64,000 nt of DNA from positions 1-64,000 of the forward strand of contig JAFWQP010000048.1 in NCBI GenBank assembly GCA_017509045.1. The letters are read 5' to 3'. Source of the DNA: Bacteroidales bacterium (lineage in GTDB: Bacteria > Bacteroidota > Bacteroidia > Bacteroidales > P3). The notes under the pieces are model-generated. The model did no database searches, was not told the origin of the DNA, and worked only from the letters and a program-made list of their open reading frames with translations. Of this stretch, positions 36,208 to 47,096 are shown piece after piece (the stretch's first letter is position 1; each line of letters begins with the position of its first letter). Both the position numbers and the translations under genes were made by a program.

Positions 36208-36996
36208 ATGAAGAATAGAGTATTTGTTTTTGTGATGCTTGCCGCTGCGGTGGCGGGCTTGGTATCATGTAATTGCGGCCACAAACAGCCTCAGCAGTAT
36301 GCTCTGACGGTGGAGGCCTTGGTTGGCGCGGAAACGCAGTCTCAGTTGAACGTTGAGGTGCCGATGGCTGTCTGGGATGACGGCATGGCGGTGACGACGG
36401 CTAGCCTGAAAAAGGGCGAGGTGGGTTATTGGCTGGTGCCAGACGACTCGGCTGCCGTTAAGGGCGTGTTGCGCGTGGTGTATCCCGCCGATGCGGCTCT
36501 TGCAGGTCCCGATTGTTTGGAAATCGACACTTTGCAGCAGTCTCTGCCCCTTGGCGAAGGTATGGTGTATTATGGCGAGACGACCGAGGAGACTCCCGAT
36601 GCGGTGGTGCTGAAAGCCGTCAGCGGCGTGGTATGCATGAGCCTGACCACGATGGAAAAGATTGCCAAGGTGAGATTTAGCACCGCCGACAGCAACAAGT
36701 TTATGGCTGGAACGTTCTCGGTGTCGAACTATCCTTTCCCGGTGCTTACCGCCACGGACATGTCGACGCATGGAGTAGAGGTGGTGGGATTGGAGGAGAC
36801 TGACTTTACGCAGGGCGCGACAATTTACTGCTACATGGCTCCGGGTTGCTACAGCACGTTTAAGGTGGAGATGATTACTCCCGACGGCCGTATTTGCACT
36901 AAGAACCTCAAAGAGGGCAAGGAAGTGATGCTGGACCGCAACCGTATGGTTACGCTTAACTTCGCTGCTGTTGAAGAACCTTTGGTTTTTGAGTAG
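36208..36996 (+). CDS. Fimbrillin-like lipoprotein
   Basis: The protein has 262 residues from the ATG at 36208. The upstream in-frame ATG at 36103 would translate the terminator and promoter, so it is rejected. MKNRVFVFVMLAAAVAGLVSC is a lipoprotein signal with Cys21. The mature protein has the feel of the fimbrillin/Mfa-like sandwich: VVLKAVSGVVCMSLTTM, KVRFSTADSNKFMAGTFSVSNYPF, and late CYMAPGCYSTFKVEMITPDGRICTKNL then RNRMVTLNF. This suggests an outer-membrane surface protein related to fimbrial subunits. The resemblance is by pattern only, and no neighbouring mfa/fim genes support it. Confidence 0.65.
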   Translation: MKNRVFVFVMLAAAVAGLVSCNCGHKQPQQYALTVEALVGAETQSQLNVEVPMAVWDDGMAVTTASLKKGEVGYWLVPDDSAAVKGVLRVVYPADAALAGPDCLEIDTLQQSLPLGEGMVYYGETTEETPDAVVLKAVSGVVCMSLTTMEKIAKVRFSTADSNKFMAGTFSVSNYPFPVLTATDMSTHGVEVVGLEETDFTQGATIYCYMAPGCYSTFKVEMITPDGRICTKNLKEGKEVMLDRNRMVTLNFAAVEEPLVFE

Positions 36997-37193
36997 CGGA
37001 GAGGCTCCCTATTCGATATTAGTTTAATTGGGAGTTGAAAAGGGAGCTGAAATAGGGGAGTAAAAGAGGGTGGACGAATTATCGACAATTCTGTTGCCCT
37101 CTTTTGCTCTTGTTTTGGCTTCTAGTTTTTTTTTGAGGGGGCTCTCTGTGGGTGGTGCGTTTGACACTTTTGTGATGCGAAATGCAAGTTTTT

Positions 37194-37224
37194 TTTGCTA
37201 TATGAAAAAAAAGTTGTATCTTTG
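37194..37224 (+). promoter_or_regulatory. Promoter for tRNA-Gln and lysS
   Basis: TTTG (37194-37197), 19 nt, TATCTTTG (37217-37224). The only feature between it and lysS is the tRNA, so both may be on one transcript. The preceding stretch 36997-37190 holds only degenerate GGGAGTTGAAAA-type repeats and a T run. Confidence 0.75.
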
Positions 37225-37312
37225 CATCCTCAAAATATGAGGCCAGTCGCGGAGTTTTTGACTGTTAGAGGCTGAAACTCATGTTTTTTGGGTGAATTGA
37301 TAAATTGATGAT

Positions 37313-37383
37313 TGTCCAATGGTGTAATGGCAGCACTCCAGATTTTGGTTCTGTCAGTCCAGGTTCGAGTCCTGGTTGGACAA
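37313..37383 (+). tRNA. tRNA-Gln (anticodon TTG)
   Basis: The acceptor TGTCCAA pairs with TTGGACA, and the T-arm is CCAGGTTCGAGTCCTGG. The anticodon loop TTTTGGT gives TTG at 37345-37347, reading CAA. CCA is not encoded. It lies 97 bp upstream of lysS. Confidence 0.95.
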
Positions 37384-37391
37384 CAAAAAAG

Positions 37392-37446
37392 TTGAGAATT
37401 GAGAATTAATAATTAGGTTGCCTTACCCGAAAATTCTCAATTCTCA
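37392..37446. repeat. Heptad palindrome (TTGAGAA...ATTCTCA) between tRNA-Gln and lysS
   Basis: TTGAGAA x2 at 37392-37405 faces ATTCTCA x2 at 37433-37446. The right arm is followed by ATTTTTT, so the hairpin could act as a terminator after the tRNA. Confidence 0.8.
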
Positions 37447-37479
37447 ATTTTTTAATGGATGAATTAAAACTAACACATT

Positions 37480-39198
37480 ATGGCCGAACTGACCGAACAA
37501 GAGCAAATACGCAGAAATTCGCTGAACGAACTGAAGAAACTGGGCATTGACCCTTATCCTGCCGCCTTGTATGAGGTGAACGTGAAATCGAGCGAGATAT
37601 TGGAACAATATCCGCAGGATAATACGCTGTTTCAGGATATCAGCATAGCGGGACGCATTATGAGCCGTCGCATCATGGGTGCGGCATCGTTTGTGGAATT
37701 GCAGGACTCGTATGGGCGCATACAGCTGTATGTGAAGCGCGACGAGATATGCCCCGGAGAGGATAAGACGATGTACAACACGGTGTTTAAGCGTCTGCTG
37801 GATATTGGCGACATAATCGGTGTGAAGGGCTATGTGTTTGTCACCCAGATGGGGGAGACGTCGATACATGTGAAGAGCCTGACGGTGCTGAGCAAGAGCC
37901 TGCGCCCGTTGCCGATAGTGAAGGAGAAGGATGGCGTGGTGTATGACGCTTTTAGCGACCCCGAGCAGCGATATAGGATGCGCTATGTGGACCTGATTGT
38001 GAATCCGCAGGTGCGCAAGGTGTTTGAGCAGAGAGCCGTGATTGTGAACACGATGCGCGAGTATTTCAACGAGCAGGGCTATCTAGAGGTGGACACGCCT
38101 GTGTTGCAGAGCATCCCCGGCGGTGCGGCGGCGAGACCTTTTATTACGCATCATAACGCACTGGATATAGACCTGTATTTGAGAATTGCCAACGAGCTGT
38201 ATCTGAAGAGGCTGATAGTGGGCGGATATGCGGGTGTGTATGAGTTTAGCCGCAACTTCCGCAACGAGGGTATGGACCGCACGCACAATCCGGAGTTTAC
38301 CTGCATGGAAATCTATGTGGCCTATAAGGATTATAACTGGATGATGACCTTCGTGGAGACGATGCTGAACAGGATAGCCATGAGGCTGCACGGCACGACG
38401 AAGGTGATGGTGTGGGGTAACGAGATTGACTTTAAGGCTCCGTTCCGCCGTGTGCCTATGTGCCAGTTGATAAAGGAGCAGACGGGCTATGATGTGGAGA
38501 ATATGGACGAGCAGCAGCTGCGCGAGACCTGCAAGGCGTTGGGCGTAGAAACTGACGAGACGATGGGCAAGGGCAAACTGGTGGATGCCATCTTCGGTGA
38601 GAAGTGTGAGCATACGCTGGTGCAGCCGACCTTTGTGACGGACTACCCGATAGAGATGTCTCCCTTGTGCAAGCGGCATAGGAATAACCCGAACCTGACA
38701 GAGCGTTTCGAGCTGTTTGTCAATGGTAAGGAATTGGCGAATGCCTATAGCGAGCTGAACGACCCGATAGACCAGCTGGGACGTTTCCAAGAGCAGTTGC
38801 GCTTGAGCGAGAAGGGCGACGACGAGGCGATGTTTATCGACATGGACTTTGTGCGTGCCTTGGAGTTCGGTATGCCGCCGACGTCGGGCATGGGCATCGG
38901 AATTGACCGCTTGGTGATGATGATGACGGGCGAGCAGAGCATTCAGGATGTGCTGCTGTTCCCGCAGATGAAGCCCGAGAAGAAGGCCGTGGTGACCACC
39001 GACGAGGAGTTTGTGCAGCACGGTGTGGCAGCCGAGTGGGTGCCTATGCTGCGCAAAGCGGGCATCAACACGCTGGCTCAGCTGAAAGAGGCAAACCCCA
39101 ACAAGCTATATAACGACCTCAACGGCTTGAGAAAGAAGAATAAACTCGACATCCCTCCCGTGCAAAAGGAGGCGGTGGAGAGTTGGATTGGGTGTTGA
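37480..39198 (+). CDS. lysS: Lysyl-tRNA synthetase, class II
   Basis: The protein has 572 residues. The OB-fold anticodon-binding domain (about 55-150, [28 protein letters not shown]) is followed by the class II core: motif 1 near [21 protein letters not shown], motif 2 [20 protein letters not shown] and motif 3 [13 protein letters not shown] (about 469-481). After the core a tail of about 70 residues ([29 protein letters not shown]...ESWIGC) looks like a helix-hairpin-helix add-on, as in other Bacteroidales LysS. Its TGA stop lies inside the first unit of a heptad array that leads to the next gene. Confidence 0.97.
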   Translation: MAELTEQEQIRRNSLNELKKLGIDPYPAALYEVNVKSSEILEQYPQDNTLFQDISIAGRIMSRRIMGAASFVELQDSYGRIQLYVKRDEICPGEDKTMYNTVFKRLLDIGDIIGVKGYVFVTQMGETSIHVKSLTVLSKSLRPLPIVKEKDGVVYDAFSDPEQRYRMRYVDLIVNPQVRKVFEQRAVIVNTMREYFNEQGYLEVDTPVLQSIPGGAAARPFITHHNALDIDLYLRIANELYLKRLIVGGYAGVYEFSRNFRNEGMDRTHNPEFTCMEIYVAYKDYNWMMTFVETMLNRIAMRLHGTTKVMVWGNEIDFKAPFRRVPMCQLIKEQTGYDVENMDEQQLRETCKALGVETDETMGKGKLVDAIFGEKCEHTLVQPTFVTDYPIEMSPLCKRHRNNPNLTERFELFVNGKELANAYSELNDPIDQLGRFQEQLRLSEKGDDEAMFIDMDFVRALEFGMPPTSGMGIGIDRLVMMMTGEQSIQDVLLFPQMKPEKKAVVTTDEEFVQHGVAAEWVPMLRKAGINTLAQLKEANPNKLYNDLNGLRKKNKLDIPPVQKEAVESWIGC

Positions 39199-39219
39199 GT
39201 GTTGAATGTTGAGAATGGG
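39192..39219. repeat. Heptad array overlapping the lysS stop
   Basis: GTGTTGA, GTGTTGA, ATGTTGA and GAATGGG follow one another. The first copy contains the last two lysS codons including TGA. The array ends 7 bp before the next start codon. Confidence 0.8.
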
Positions 39220-39226
39220 TTGTCCT

Positions 39227-39871
39227 ATGAAGGTTAAGCAGTTTGTTTTCAATCACTTTCAGACTAATTGCTATATGCTGTGGGACGAGGTGTCGAAGGA
39301 GTGTGTGATAGTGGATCCCACAGCGGAGGCTTCGTATGAGGATGAGCGGCTGGCTCAGTTTGTGGAGGGAAATGGGCTGAAGGTGGTGAGAATATTGCTG
39401 ACACATGCGCATGTGGACCATATAGCAGGGCTACGGCAGGCGTGCGAACGATATAAACTGCCCGTGACGTTGCATCGCGACGGAGTGAAGCTGCTGCGGC
39501 AGGCTGAGGCGTATGGCACGATGATGGGCTTTGGTGTGACGGCTATGGATGACCTGACGTGTGAGTATATTGAAGATGACGCTGTGCTGACGATAGGCGA
39601 GGGGTGTGAGATAGAATGTCGCTATGTGCCGGGACATTGTCCAGGTAGCATGGCGTATGTGTTGAAGGATGAGCAGATGGTGCTGACGGGCGATGCTCTG
39701 TTTCGCGGCAGCATAGGCAGAACAGACCTCCCGGGAGGTAGCTATCCCCTTTTGATAGAGAAAATACAGACAAGGATAATGGTGCTGCCAGACGAATACC
39801 AAGTGCTCCCCGGACACGGCGATTTGAGCACGATAGGGGAGGAACGGCGGTATAACGGTTTCCTTTTGTAA
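39227..39871 (+). CDS. MBL-fold metallo-hydrolase, YcbL/glyoxalase II-like
   Basis: The protein has 214 residues from the ATG at 39227; an upstream ATG would translate the heptad array. The metal-binding THAHVDHIAG (about 62-71) is the HxHxDH motif. FNHFQTNCYMLWDE, CRYVPGHCPGSMAYV (H), LTGDALFRGSIGRTDLPGG (D) and a late VLPGHGDLSTIGEE (H) complete the two-zinc site. This set matches the small glyoxalase II-like hydrolases common in bacteria. The substrate is likely a thioester such as S-lactoylglutathione-type compounds or is undefined. It lies 28 bp downstream of lysS and converges on ung. Confidence 0.9.
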   Translation: MKVKQFVFNHFQTNCYMLWDEVSKECVIVDPTAEASYEDERLAQFVEGNGLKVVRILLTHAHVDHIAGLRQACERYKLPVTLHRDGVKLLRQAEAYGTMMGFGVTAMDDLTCEYIEDDAVLTIGEGCEIECRYVPGHCPGSMAYVLKDEQMVLTGDALFRGSIGRTDLPGGSYPLLIEKIQTRIMVLPDEYQVLPGHGDLSTIGEERRYNGFLL

Positions 39872-39872
39872 G

Positions 39873-40553
39873 TTATTGGATTCTTGTCCAATCGATGGGT
39901 GTCAGCCCCTGCTGTTGCAGGAGTGCGTTGCATTGTGAGAAATGGCGGCATCCGAAAAATCCGCGATAGGCTGACAGCGGTGAGGGGTGTGGTGCTGTGA
40001 GGACGTAATGGCGGCTGCGGTCGATGTATTGCGCTTTGCTGATGGCAAAACTGCCCCAAAGCATGAATACGATGCCGCTGCGCTGTTGCGCGAGAGCTTG
40101 GATGGCGGCATCGGTGAACAGCTCCCAACCTCGATGTTGGTGAGAGCCCGCCTGATGAGCACGCACTGTGAGTGTGGCGTTGAGCAAGAGAACCCCTTGG
40201 TCGGCCCATCCGATGAGGTTGCCGCATGTGAGAGGGATGTTGGTGCCGAGGTCGCTATTGATTTCCTTGATGATGTTGACCAGAGAGGGAGGGACGGCAA
40301 TGCCGGCAGGCACGGAGAAACAGAGTCCGTGTGCTTGTCCAGGCTCGTGGTAAGGGTCTTGACCTAGGATGACCACCTTGACTTTGTCGAAGGGGGTATG
40401 GTCGAAGGCGGCAAAGATGTCGCCACCTTTGGGATAGCAGACATATTGTTGGCGTTCGGCAATAAGAAACTCTTTAAGCTGGGCGAAATAGGGGGCTTCG
40501 AACTGGGGGCGTAGCACTTCGAGCCACGAGGCATCAATCTTGGGGTTTATCAT
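39873..40553 (-). CDS. ung: Uracil-DNA glycosylase, family 1
   Basis: The protein has 226 residues, the normal UNG length. The catalytic water-activating loop is GQDPYH (64-69), the uracil pocket includes LLLNATLTVRAHQAGSHQ, and the DNA-intercalation loop is HPSPLSAYRGFFGCRHFS. It removes uracil from DNA at the start of base-excision repair (established). It sits 12 bp after the TonB-dependent receptor gene on the same strand and may be cotranscribed with it and holA. Confidence 0.96.
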   Translation of the reverse strand: MINPKIDASWLEVLRPQFEAPYFAQLKEFLIAERQQYVCYPKGGDIFAAFDHTPFDKVKVVILGQDPYHEPGQAHGLCFSVPAGIAVPPSLVNIIKEINSDLGTNIPLTCGNLIGWADQGVLLLNATLTVRAHQAGSHQHRGWELFTDAAIQALAQQRSGIVFMLWGSFAISKAQYIDRSRHYVLTAPHPSPLSAYRGFFGCRHFSQCNALLQQQGLTPIDWTRIQ

Positions 40554-40565
40554 TGGTAGTGAGTG

Positions 40566-42881
40566 TTAGAAATTGAACGTCATGCCGAGGCTCCACATAA
40601 TGGGCAGTTGGTCGACACGGGTATAGGTGAGGCGGTCGAAATAGAAGATGTTGTTGCGGTTGTAGAGGTTGGTGACGCTGAGATTGACATCAAGGATGGA
40701 ACGTTTGCCAATTGAGAAACGCCGTTTGGCGCTGAGGTCAAAACGGTGGTAGTTGGGCAGACGTCCGGCATAGAGTTCCCCGTAGGCGATGCCGTAGTCG
40801 CCGTTGATAAAGGGGTAGTCGGTGGCGATGCCTCCTTCGAATCTGATGTTTTCGTACATGCCTTGTGTCTGGGTAAAGGGGAATCCGCTGCCGAAGCTCC
40901 AGCGCCCGCTAATCTCCCATTCGTGGGTTTCGCCTAGGCGGAGAGTGCCCAGCAGGTTGATGGTGTGTCGGCGGTCGTAATGGGGGGTGTAGGTCTGAAT
41001 CTCATCAGAACGCTTCACCCAGCCAAGGGAATAGGTGGCCCAGAAGTAGAGCCAGTCGATATCGTAGCAGAGGCTCAAGTCGAAGCCGTAGGCGGTGCCT
41101 GTCTCGATAATAAAGTCGGTGAGGAGGTATTCGGGTTTGGCGTATGCACCTGTAGGACCGTAGGAGTCGTCGTCGCGGTCGTACATCTTGTTTCGATTGG
41201 AGTTGAGCAGATTAGAGAAATGCTTGAGATATATTTCCGCATTGCCGGTGAAGTGTTTGGAAAAGTCATATTCGGCACCTACCACAATGTGTTGTGCGCG
41301 CTGGATGCAGTCTTTTACGGGGTTGCCCCTGAAAGAGGTGGGTCTGTTGAGGCTGCCCGTGCCGGAGAGGATGCCGTTGAAGAGGTTGACGATGTCGTTG
41401 TCCGAGCGGCTGTCGAGAAAAATCTGGCTGTATAGTCCCCCTGCCATCTTGAGACGGAAATTGTCGGTGGCATTGTATTTGGCAGCTATACGGGGTTCGA
41501 AACTGCCAGCGTTAAGAGAGGAATAGAAGATATAGCGCAGGCCGGGGTCGATGAGCCATTTGTTGGCGGCAATCTTGTATGTGCCGTAGGCGGATAGATT
41601 GTTGGTGTGCTCGTTTTGTTCCGAGTGGATGCCGTAGAAGTTATAGAAGTTGTAGTCGGTGGCGTAGCCCTCGATGGAGAGGCCGTATTTCAGGCGGTTG
41701 GAACCGATAAAGTTGGTGATGTCTAGCCCCATGTTGAAACCGTTGATGCGGCTGTATTTCTCCATTTTGGAAGAATCGTTGAGGTTGATGGTATAGTCGG
41801 AGTATGCCACATGTCCCTCTAGGATAGAGCTGGAGCCTGTGACGAGCATAAAGTTGGTCCCTAAGCCGTAGTTGCGCCAATGATAGTCTGCCAAGGCTTG
41901 GTAGCCTGTCACATCGTCATCGAAACGGAAACCAAAGAAGTTGATCTTGCTACCAGCGCCGGAGTTGATAGAGAGCTTGCCGTAGAGGTCGAGGAAGTCG
42001 AAAGGCAGGCTGCTTTCAAGATAGGGATAGAGCAGGCTGGAAGTCTTAGAGAGGAACGAGTTCTTGGCGGAGAGCAGATAGGTGATTGTTGTACGGCTGT
42101 TGGCAGTTTCTTTTTTCAAGGGGCCTTCCAGCAGCACTGAGGCTCCGAAGGTGTTCAGCCCGAGTTTGCCCGTGTGGCGTTTCTTATTTCCGTCGCGGGT
42201 AGTGATGTCCATCACCGACGAGAGCCGTCCTCCATATTCGGCACCAAAGCCAGCACTATACACATCGGCATTGAGGATGATGTCGGTCTCAAAGATGGAG
42301 TACAACCCGATGGAGTGGAAGGGATTATAAACAATCATGCCGTCCAGCAGGCATAGGTTTTGTATCATTGAGCCACCACGTATGTATAGCTGTCCTCCTT
42401 GGTCGCCCGTGGAGTTGATGCCGGGCAGCACTTGAAGGTATTGTGCCAGGTCGGAGGTGCCGCCGATAGAGGGCATCTGCTGTATCTGTGAGGCAGTGAT
42501 TTTCTCTACCGATACCTGAGTTTGTATTTTGCGTTCTTCGATGCGGCTGTCGGTGATGACGACGGTCTTCAGCGTCTTGGGTTCCGACTTGAGCGAGATG
42601 TTGCGAACTATGGTCTGCCCTTTGCCTATGGTGATGGGTTCGCTAAATTCTTGGTATCCTACAAAACGGACACGCAAGGTGTAGTCGCCTGCGGGCATCT
42701 TGTTGATAAGGAAGAATCCGTTGAGGTCGGTGGCAGCCCCGTAGCGGGTGCCGTCGAGCACCACGTTGGCAAAAGGTATTGCCTCGCCCGTAGCTTCGTC
42801 AGTCAGCACACCCTTCACAGTTTGACCTTGGATGATGCAAAAGAATAAAATGTAGATGCTAAAAACTAATAATCGTTTCAT
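40566..42881 (-). CDS. TonB-dependent outer-membrane receptor with CarboxypepD_reg-like domain
   Basis: The protein has 771 residues from the ATG at 42879-42881, which places the signal peptide MKRLLVFSIYILFFCIIQGQ first. An N-terminal carboxypeptidase-regulatory-like domain (GVLTDEATGEAIPFANVVLDGTRYGAATDLNGFF) precedes a plug domain (IQQMPSIGGTSDLAQYLQVLPGINSTGDQGGQLYIRGGS) and a 22-strand barrel ending in GMTFNF with a terminal Phe. It has no SusD partner, so a siderophore, metal or vitamin role is as likely as glycan uptake. It would depend on TonB such as the one at 34307-34996. It lies between holA (40 bp) and ung (12 bp). Confidence 0.93.
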   Translation of the reverse strand: MKRLLVFSIYILFFCIIQGQTVKGVLTDEATGEAIPFANVVLDGTRYGAATDLNGFFLINKMPAGDYTLRVRFVGYQEFSEPITIGKGQTIVRNISLKSEPKTLKTVVITDSRIEERKIQTQVSVEKITASQIQQMPSIGGTSDLAQYLQVLPGINSTGDQGGQLYIRGGSMIQNLCLLDGMIVYNPFHSIGLYSIFETDIILNADVYSAGFGAEYGGRLSSVMDITTRDGNKKRHTGKLGLNTFGASVLLEGPLKKETANSRTTITYLLSAKNSFLSKTSSLLYPYLESSLPFDFLDLYGKLSINSGAGSKINFFGFRFDDDVTGYQALADYHWRNYGLGTNFMLVTGSSSILEGHVAYSDYTINLNDSSKMEKYSRINGFNMGLDITNFIGSNRLKYGLSIEGYATDYNFYNFYGIHSEQNEHTNNLSAYGTYKIAANKWLIDPGLRYIFYSSLNAGSFEPRIAAKYNATDNFRLKMAGGLYSQIFLDSRSDNDIVNLFNGILSGTGSLNRPTSFRGNPVKDCIQRAQHIVVGAEYDFSKHFTGNAEIYLKHFSNLLNSNRNKMYDRDDDSYGPTGAYAKPEYLLTDFIIETGTAYGFDLSLCYDIDWLYFWATYSLGWVKRSDEIQTYTPHYDRRHTINLLGTLRLGETHEWEISGRWSFGSGFPFTQTQGMYENIRFEGGIATDYPFINGDYGIAYGELYAGRLPNYHRFDLSAKRRFSIGKRSILDVNLSVTNLYNRNNIFYFDRLTYTRVDQLPIMWSLGMTFNF

Positions 42882-42921
42882 TTCTCTGTATTGTATGCTA
42901 TGAGGGTTCGTTGTATCAGTT

Positions 42922-43929
42922 CTAGTGAATAATCTTGAACACAAGCTCTTTGAGCAGCTCCCCGTCGGTAACTGTATTGGCGTTGCGGATGCCTTTGCAG
43001 CGCAGGTCGGCGTCGTTGAGGTATCCGATGCACGATGCCAGTTTGCCCAGCGAGTAGTTGTTGGCAGCTGTGGCGTAATCGCGCAAAAAGTAGGGGTTCA
43101 CCTTCAGCGCCGAGGCAGCCTGGCTCTTGTCGGCCAGTTGGTGGTATATCATTATCTTGATAAAGTAGTTGTAGAGCGACGGCAGCACCATTTGTATGGG
43201 GTTGTCCTTGGGGTTGGCGGCAAAGTGGTTCACAATTCGGTTACATTGCAACACATCGCGTCGCCCTATGGCGTTCTGCAGCTCAAACACATTGTAGTCC
43301 TTGCTGATGCCGATGTTGCGTTCAATAATGTCTTCGTTGATGACATCGCCAGGATTGAGGGATATAAACACCTTCGACAGCTCGTTGGCAATCCTGCCGA
43401 GGTCGTTGCCGATATATTCGGCGATAAGCACCGACCCTTTCTGGGTGATGGTGTGGCCGTGTTGGTTCACATAGGTGCCTATCCAGTCGGGTATCTGGTT
43501 GTCGTATAGTCGTGCGCGTTCATACACATAGCCCTTGCTGTTGATGGCCTTATAGGCTGCCGAACGCTTGTCCATCTTTTTGTGGCGATAGCAAAACACC
43601 AGTAGCGTCTGGTCGAGAGGGTGGTTGAGATACTCGGGCAGCAATTCCCATTCCTTCTTCTCAATGTCCTGTGCCTCCTTCACAAGCACCAGTTTCACTG
43701 GCGACATCATGGGAAACTGCTTCGCGTACGACAGTACAGTCGTCATATCGGTGTCGCGCCCGTAAAGCACGGTTTGGTCAAAGTCGCGAAAGCTTTCCTC
43801 CACGATATTCTCCTCAAAGTAGTTCGAAATCTCGTCGATGTAGTAATTTTCCTCGCCGGTGAGCAGGTATACTGGCACGTATTTTCCTTCTTCGAGGCTG
43901 TTTGTTAGCTGCTTTTCAGTAACGACCAT
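42922..43929 (-). CDS. holA: DNA polymerase III delta subunit
   Basis: The protein has 335 residues from the ATG at 43927-43929; a farther ATG would translate the promoter. PVYLLTGEENYYIDEISNYFEENIV is the HolA start. MSPVKLVLVKEAQ, LLVFCYRHKKMDKR, YIGNDLGRIANELSKV and the NVFELQNAIGRRD hinge region match the clamp-loader delta subunit. It opens the beta clamp with gamma/tau and delta-prime (established). A -7 box lies at 43957-43964. Confidence 0.94.
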   Translation of the reverse strand: MVVTEKQLTNSLEEGKYVPVYLLTGEENYYIDEISNYFEENIVEESFRDFDQTVLYGRDTDMTTVLSYAKQFPMMSPVKLVLVKEAQDIEKKEWELLPEYLNHPLDQTLLVFCYRHKKMDKRSAAYKAINSKGYVYERARLYDNQIPDWIGTYVNQHGHTITQKGSVLIAEYIGNDLGRIANELSKVFISLNPGDVINEDIIERNIGISKDYNVFELQNAIGRRDVLQCNRIVNHFAANPKDNPIQMVLPSLYNYFIKIMIYHQLADKSQAASALKVNPYFLRDYATAANNYSLGKLASCIGYLNDADLRCKGIRNANTVTDGELLKELVFKIIH

Positions 43930-43956
43930 ATTTATAATGATGACAATAATAAAATG

Positions 43957-43964
43957 CAAAAATA
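43957..43964 (-). promoter_or_regulatory. -7 box upstream of holA
   Basis: Minus-strand TATTTTTG, 27 bp before the start codon. It probably serves holA, the receptor gene and ung, which follow with short gaps. Confidence 0.6.
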
Positions 43965-43988
43965 CACAAAAAAAATGAAATTTCATCC

Positions 43989-44310
43989 CTCTAGGCGTTT
44001 TTTTTAAAGTCCACCTCTGAAAATTTAAGAATTAAAAACGTAACAAATTAAGAATTAAAAATTAAAATTTAGCTGCCGCCCAACTTCTCAGTTCATAGTT
44101 ATTACTTCAATAGTTGGCTCCCGCCCCATCCCCTCTTTAGAGGGGTACGCCGAAGGCGGGGGGGTATGCCTCTCAAATCAACCATCTCCCGACACTGAGT
44201 GGCAGCACCCTTTTCACATACCCCGCCACTTCGTGGCACCCCTCTAAAGAGGGGACGGATGCCGCCCAACTTCGTAGTTCATAATTCGTAGTTTATAGTT
44301 CTTATTTCAA
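43989..44310. repeat. Repeat mosaic between holA and the acyl-CoA ligase
   Basis: This gene-free stretch (43930-44546) contains heptads TAAGAAT/TAAAAAT (about 44048-44068), CAGTTCA/TAGTTAT/TACTTCA (44089-44109) and TAGTTCA-type units (44275-44309). Between them lies an inverted pair of elements, each with CCCCTCTTTAGAGGGG or its near-palindrome (44119-44167 and 44217-44258). A block beginning GCCGCCCAACTTC occurs twice as a direct repeat. No gene was found. Confidence 0.75.
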
Positions 44311-44512
44311 AGGTTGGCTGCCGAATGTGGATAAAAAACAGGCTTCAATGCGTGAATGCTATTATTGATCCGTCCCATTTGGTGTGTTATTAAATATTGT
44401 TAATTCGAAATACATCCCTAAAGTATGTACTTTCGGCACCAAATCGTGCATATTTCGTCCCATTTAACATGGTGTCGATAACCTTTTGGCTGTCTATAAG
44501 CAAAGAGGTTGC

Positions 44513-44520
44513 TATTTTTG
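44513..44520 (+). promoter_or_regulatory. -7 box upstream of the first acyl-CoA ligase
   Basis: TATTTTTG, 26 bp before the ATG. A TTTG is present upstream but at 24 nt rather than 19. Confidence 0.5.
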
Positions 44521-44546
44521 CATAAAAATTAATAAATATTAAGATA

Positions 44547-46319
<1,773 letters not shown>

Positions 46320-46350
46320 ACCTAAACAAAACTACTTCAGAATAGTAGAA

Positions 46351-46399
46351 AAGGACTAAGAAGCGGAGCGTCAAGCAGCTTCTTAGTCCTTGCTTTTTT
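46351..46399 (+). terminator. Intrinsic terminator after the acyl-CoA ligase
   Basis: The 14-bp perfect arms AAGGACTAAGAAGC and GCTTCTTAGTCCTT are followed by GCTTTTTT. It lies 31 bp past the stop codon. Confidence 0.9.
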
Positions 46400-46481
46400 C
46401 GTTGAAAAGGAGATATTATCTGATAATTAGTGTACTTCCCGTCCTAATGACCGATTTGGGTTCAAACCACCCATTAGCGGT

Positions 46482-47096
46482 TTAGACTATCCTACGAATA
46501 GAGTGAAGCGCGTGGGTCTGTTGGTGAGTGTCGTCGTTGATGATTCCAGCGGTGGTGAGCGTGTCAATGCGCACCTGCCCCGATGAGTGTATTATCTTTC
46601 CTTCGCCCAAGTATATGCCCACGTGTATTATTCTTCCCTCGCTGTTGCAGAAGAAGCAGAGGTCGTCCCGCCGCGCGTGGTCTAGGTCGGCTACTGTTTC
46701 CCCTTGAGTTGCCTGCTGTGATGCATCGCGGAGCAGTGCTATCCCACACGCCTTAAAACACACCTGCGTCAGGCCCGAACAGTCAATGCCCATCACTGTG
46801 CGACCGCCCCATAGGTACGGCGCGCCTAGGTATTTTTCCGTGGCCACCGCGCTGGGCGAAGAGGCGCAAGGCTCATTCTGGCGCATGGCGGTATGCGGGT
46901 CAGGAGCCCCCTCCCTATACTGCTTATTGTCTATCCAACCCTCATAGCCGTCGTAATCGCAACGAATACGTGACCATTTCTGTTGGCGTTCCAACACTTC
47001 GAATGTGTCGCCAAGAAGCAGTTGGTTCACCATTTCCGAGCGGTCGGAGGGTTCACTGCGCATCGGCACAGCACTTAGAAAGCAATATCCTGTCAT
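46482..47096 (-). CDS. NlpC/P60 cell-wall peptidase with SH3-like N-terminus
   Basis: The protein has 204 residues. The N-terminal SH3b-like part (SAVPMRSEPSDRSEMVNQLLLGDTFEVLE...YDGYEGWIDNKQY) precedes an NlpC/P60 domain with catalytic Cys106 in MGIDCSGLTQ, His158 in IIHVGIYLG and a third polar residue near His170. Such enzymes cut gamma-D-Glu-diamino-acid bonds in peptidoglycan stem peptides (established). There is no signal peptide, so it either acts on recycled peptides in the cytoplasm or is exported by a route not visible here. Its ATG overlaps the stop of the DUF4294 gene by four bases (ATGA). Confidence 0.9.
   Translation of the reverse strand: MTGYCFLSAVPMRSEPSDRSEMVNQLLLGDTFEVLERQQKWSRIRCDYDGYEGWIDNKQYREGAPDPHTAMRQNEPCASSPSAVATEKYLGAPYLWGGRTVMGIDCSGLTQVCFKACGIALLRDASQQATQGETVADLDHARRDDLCFFCNSEGRIIHVGIYLGEGKIIHSSGQVRIDTLTTAGIINDDTHQQTHALHSIRRIV

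Noticed and set aside
38083..39021. 312-codon open frame antisense to lysS
   Set aside because: It lies wholly within lysS, has His/Leu-rich shadow composition and no start signal.
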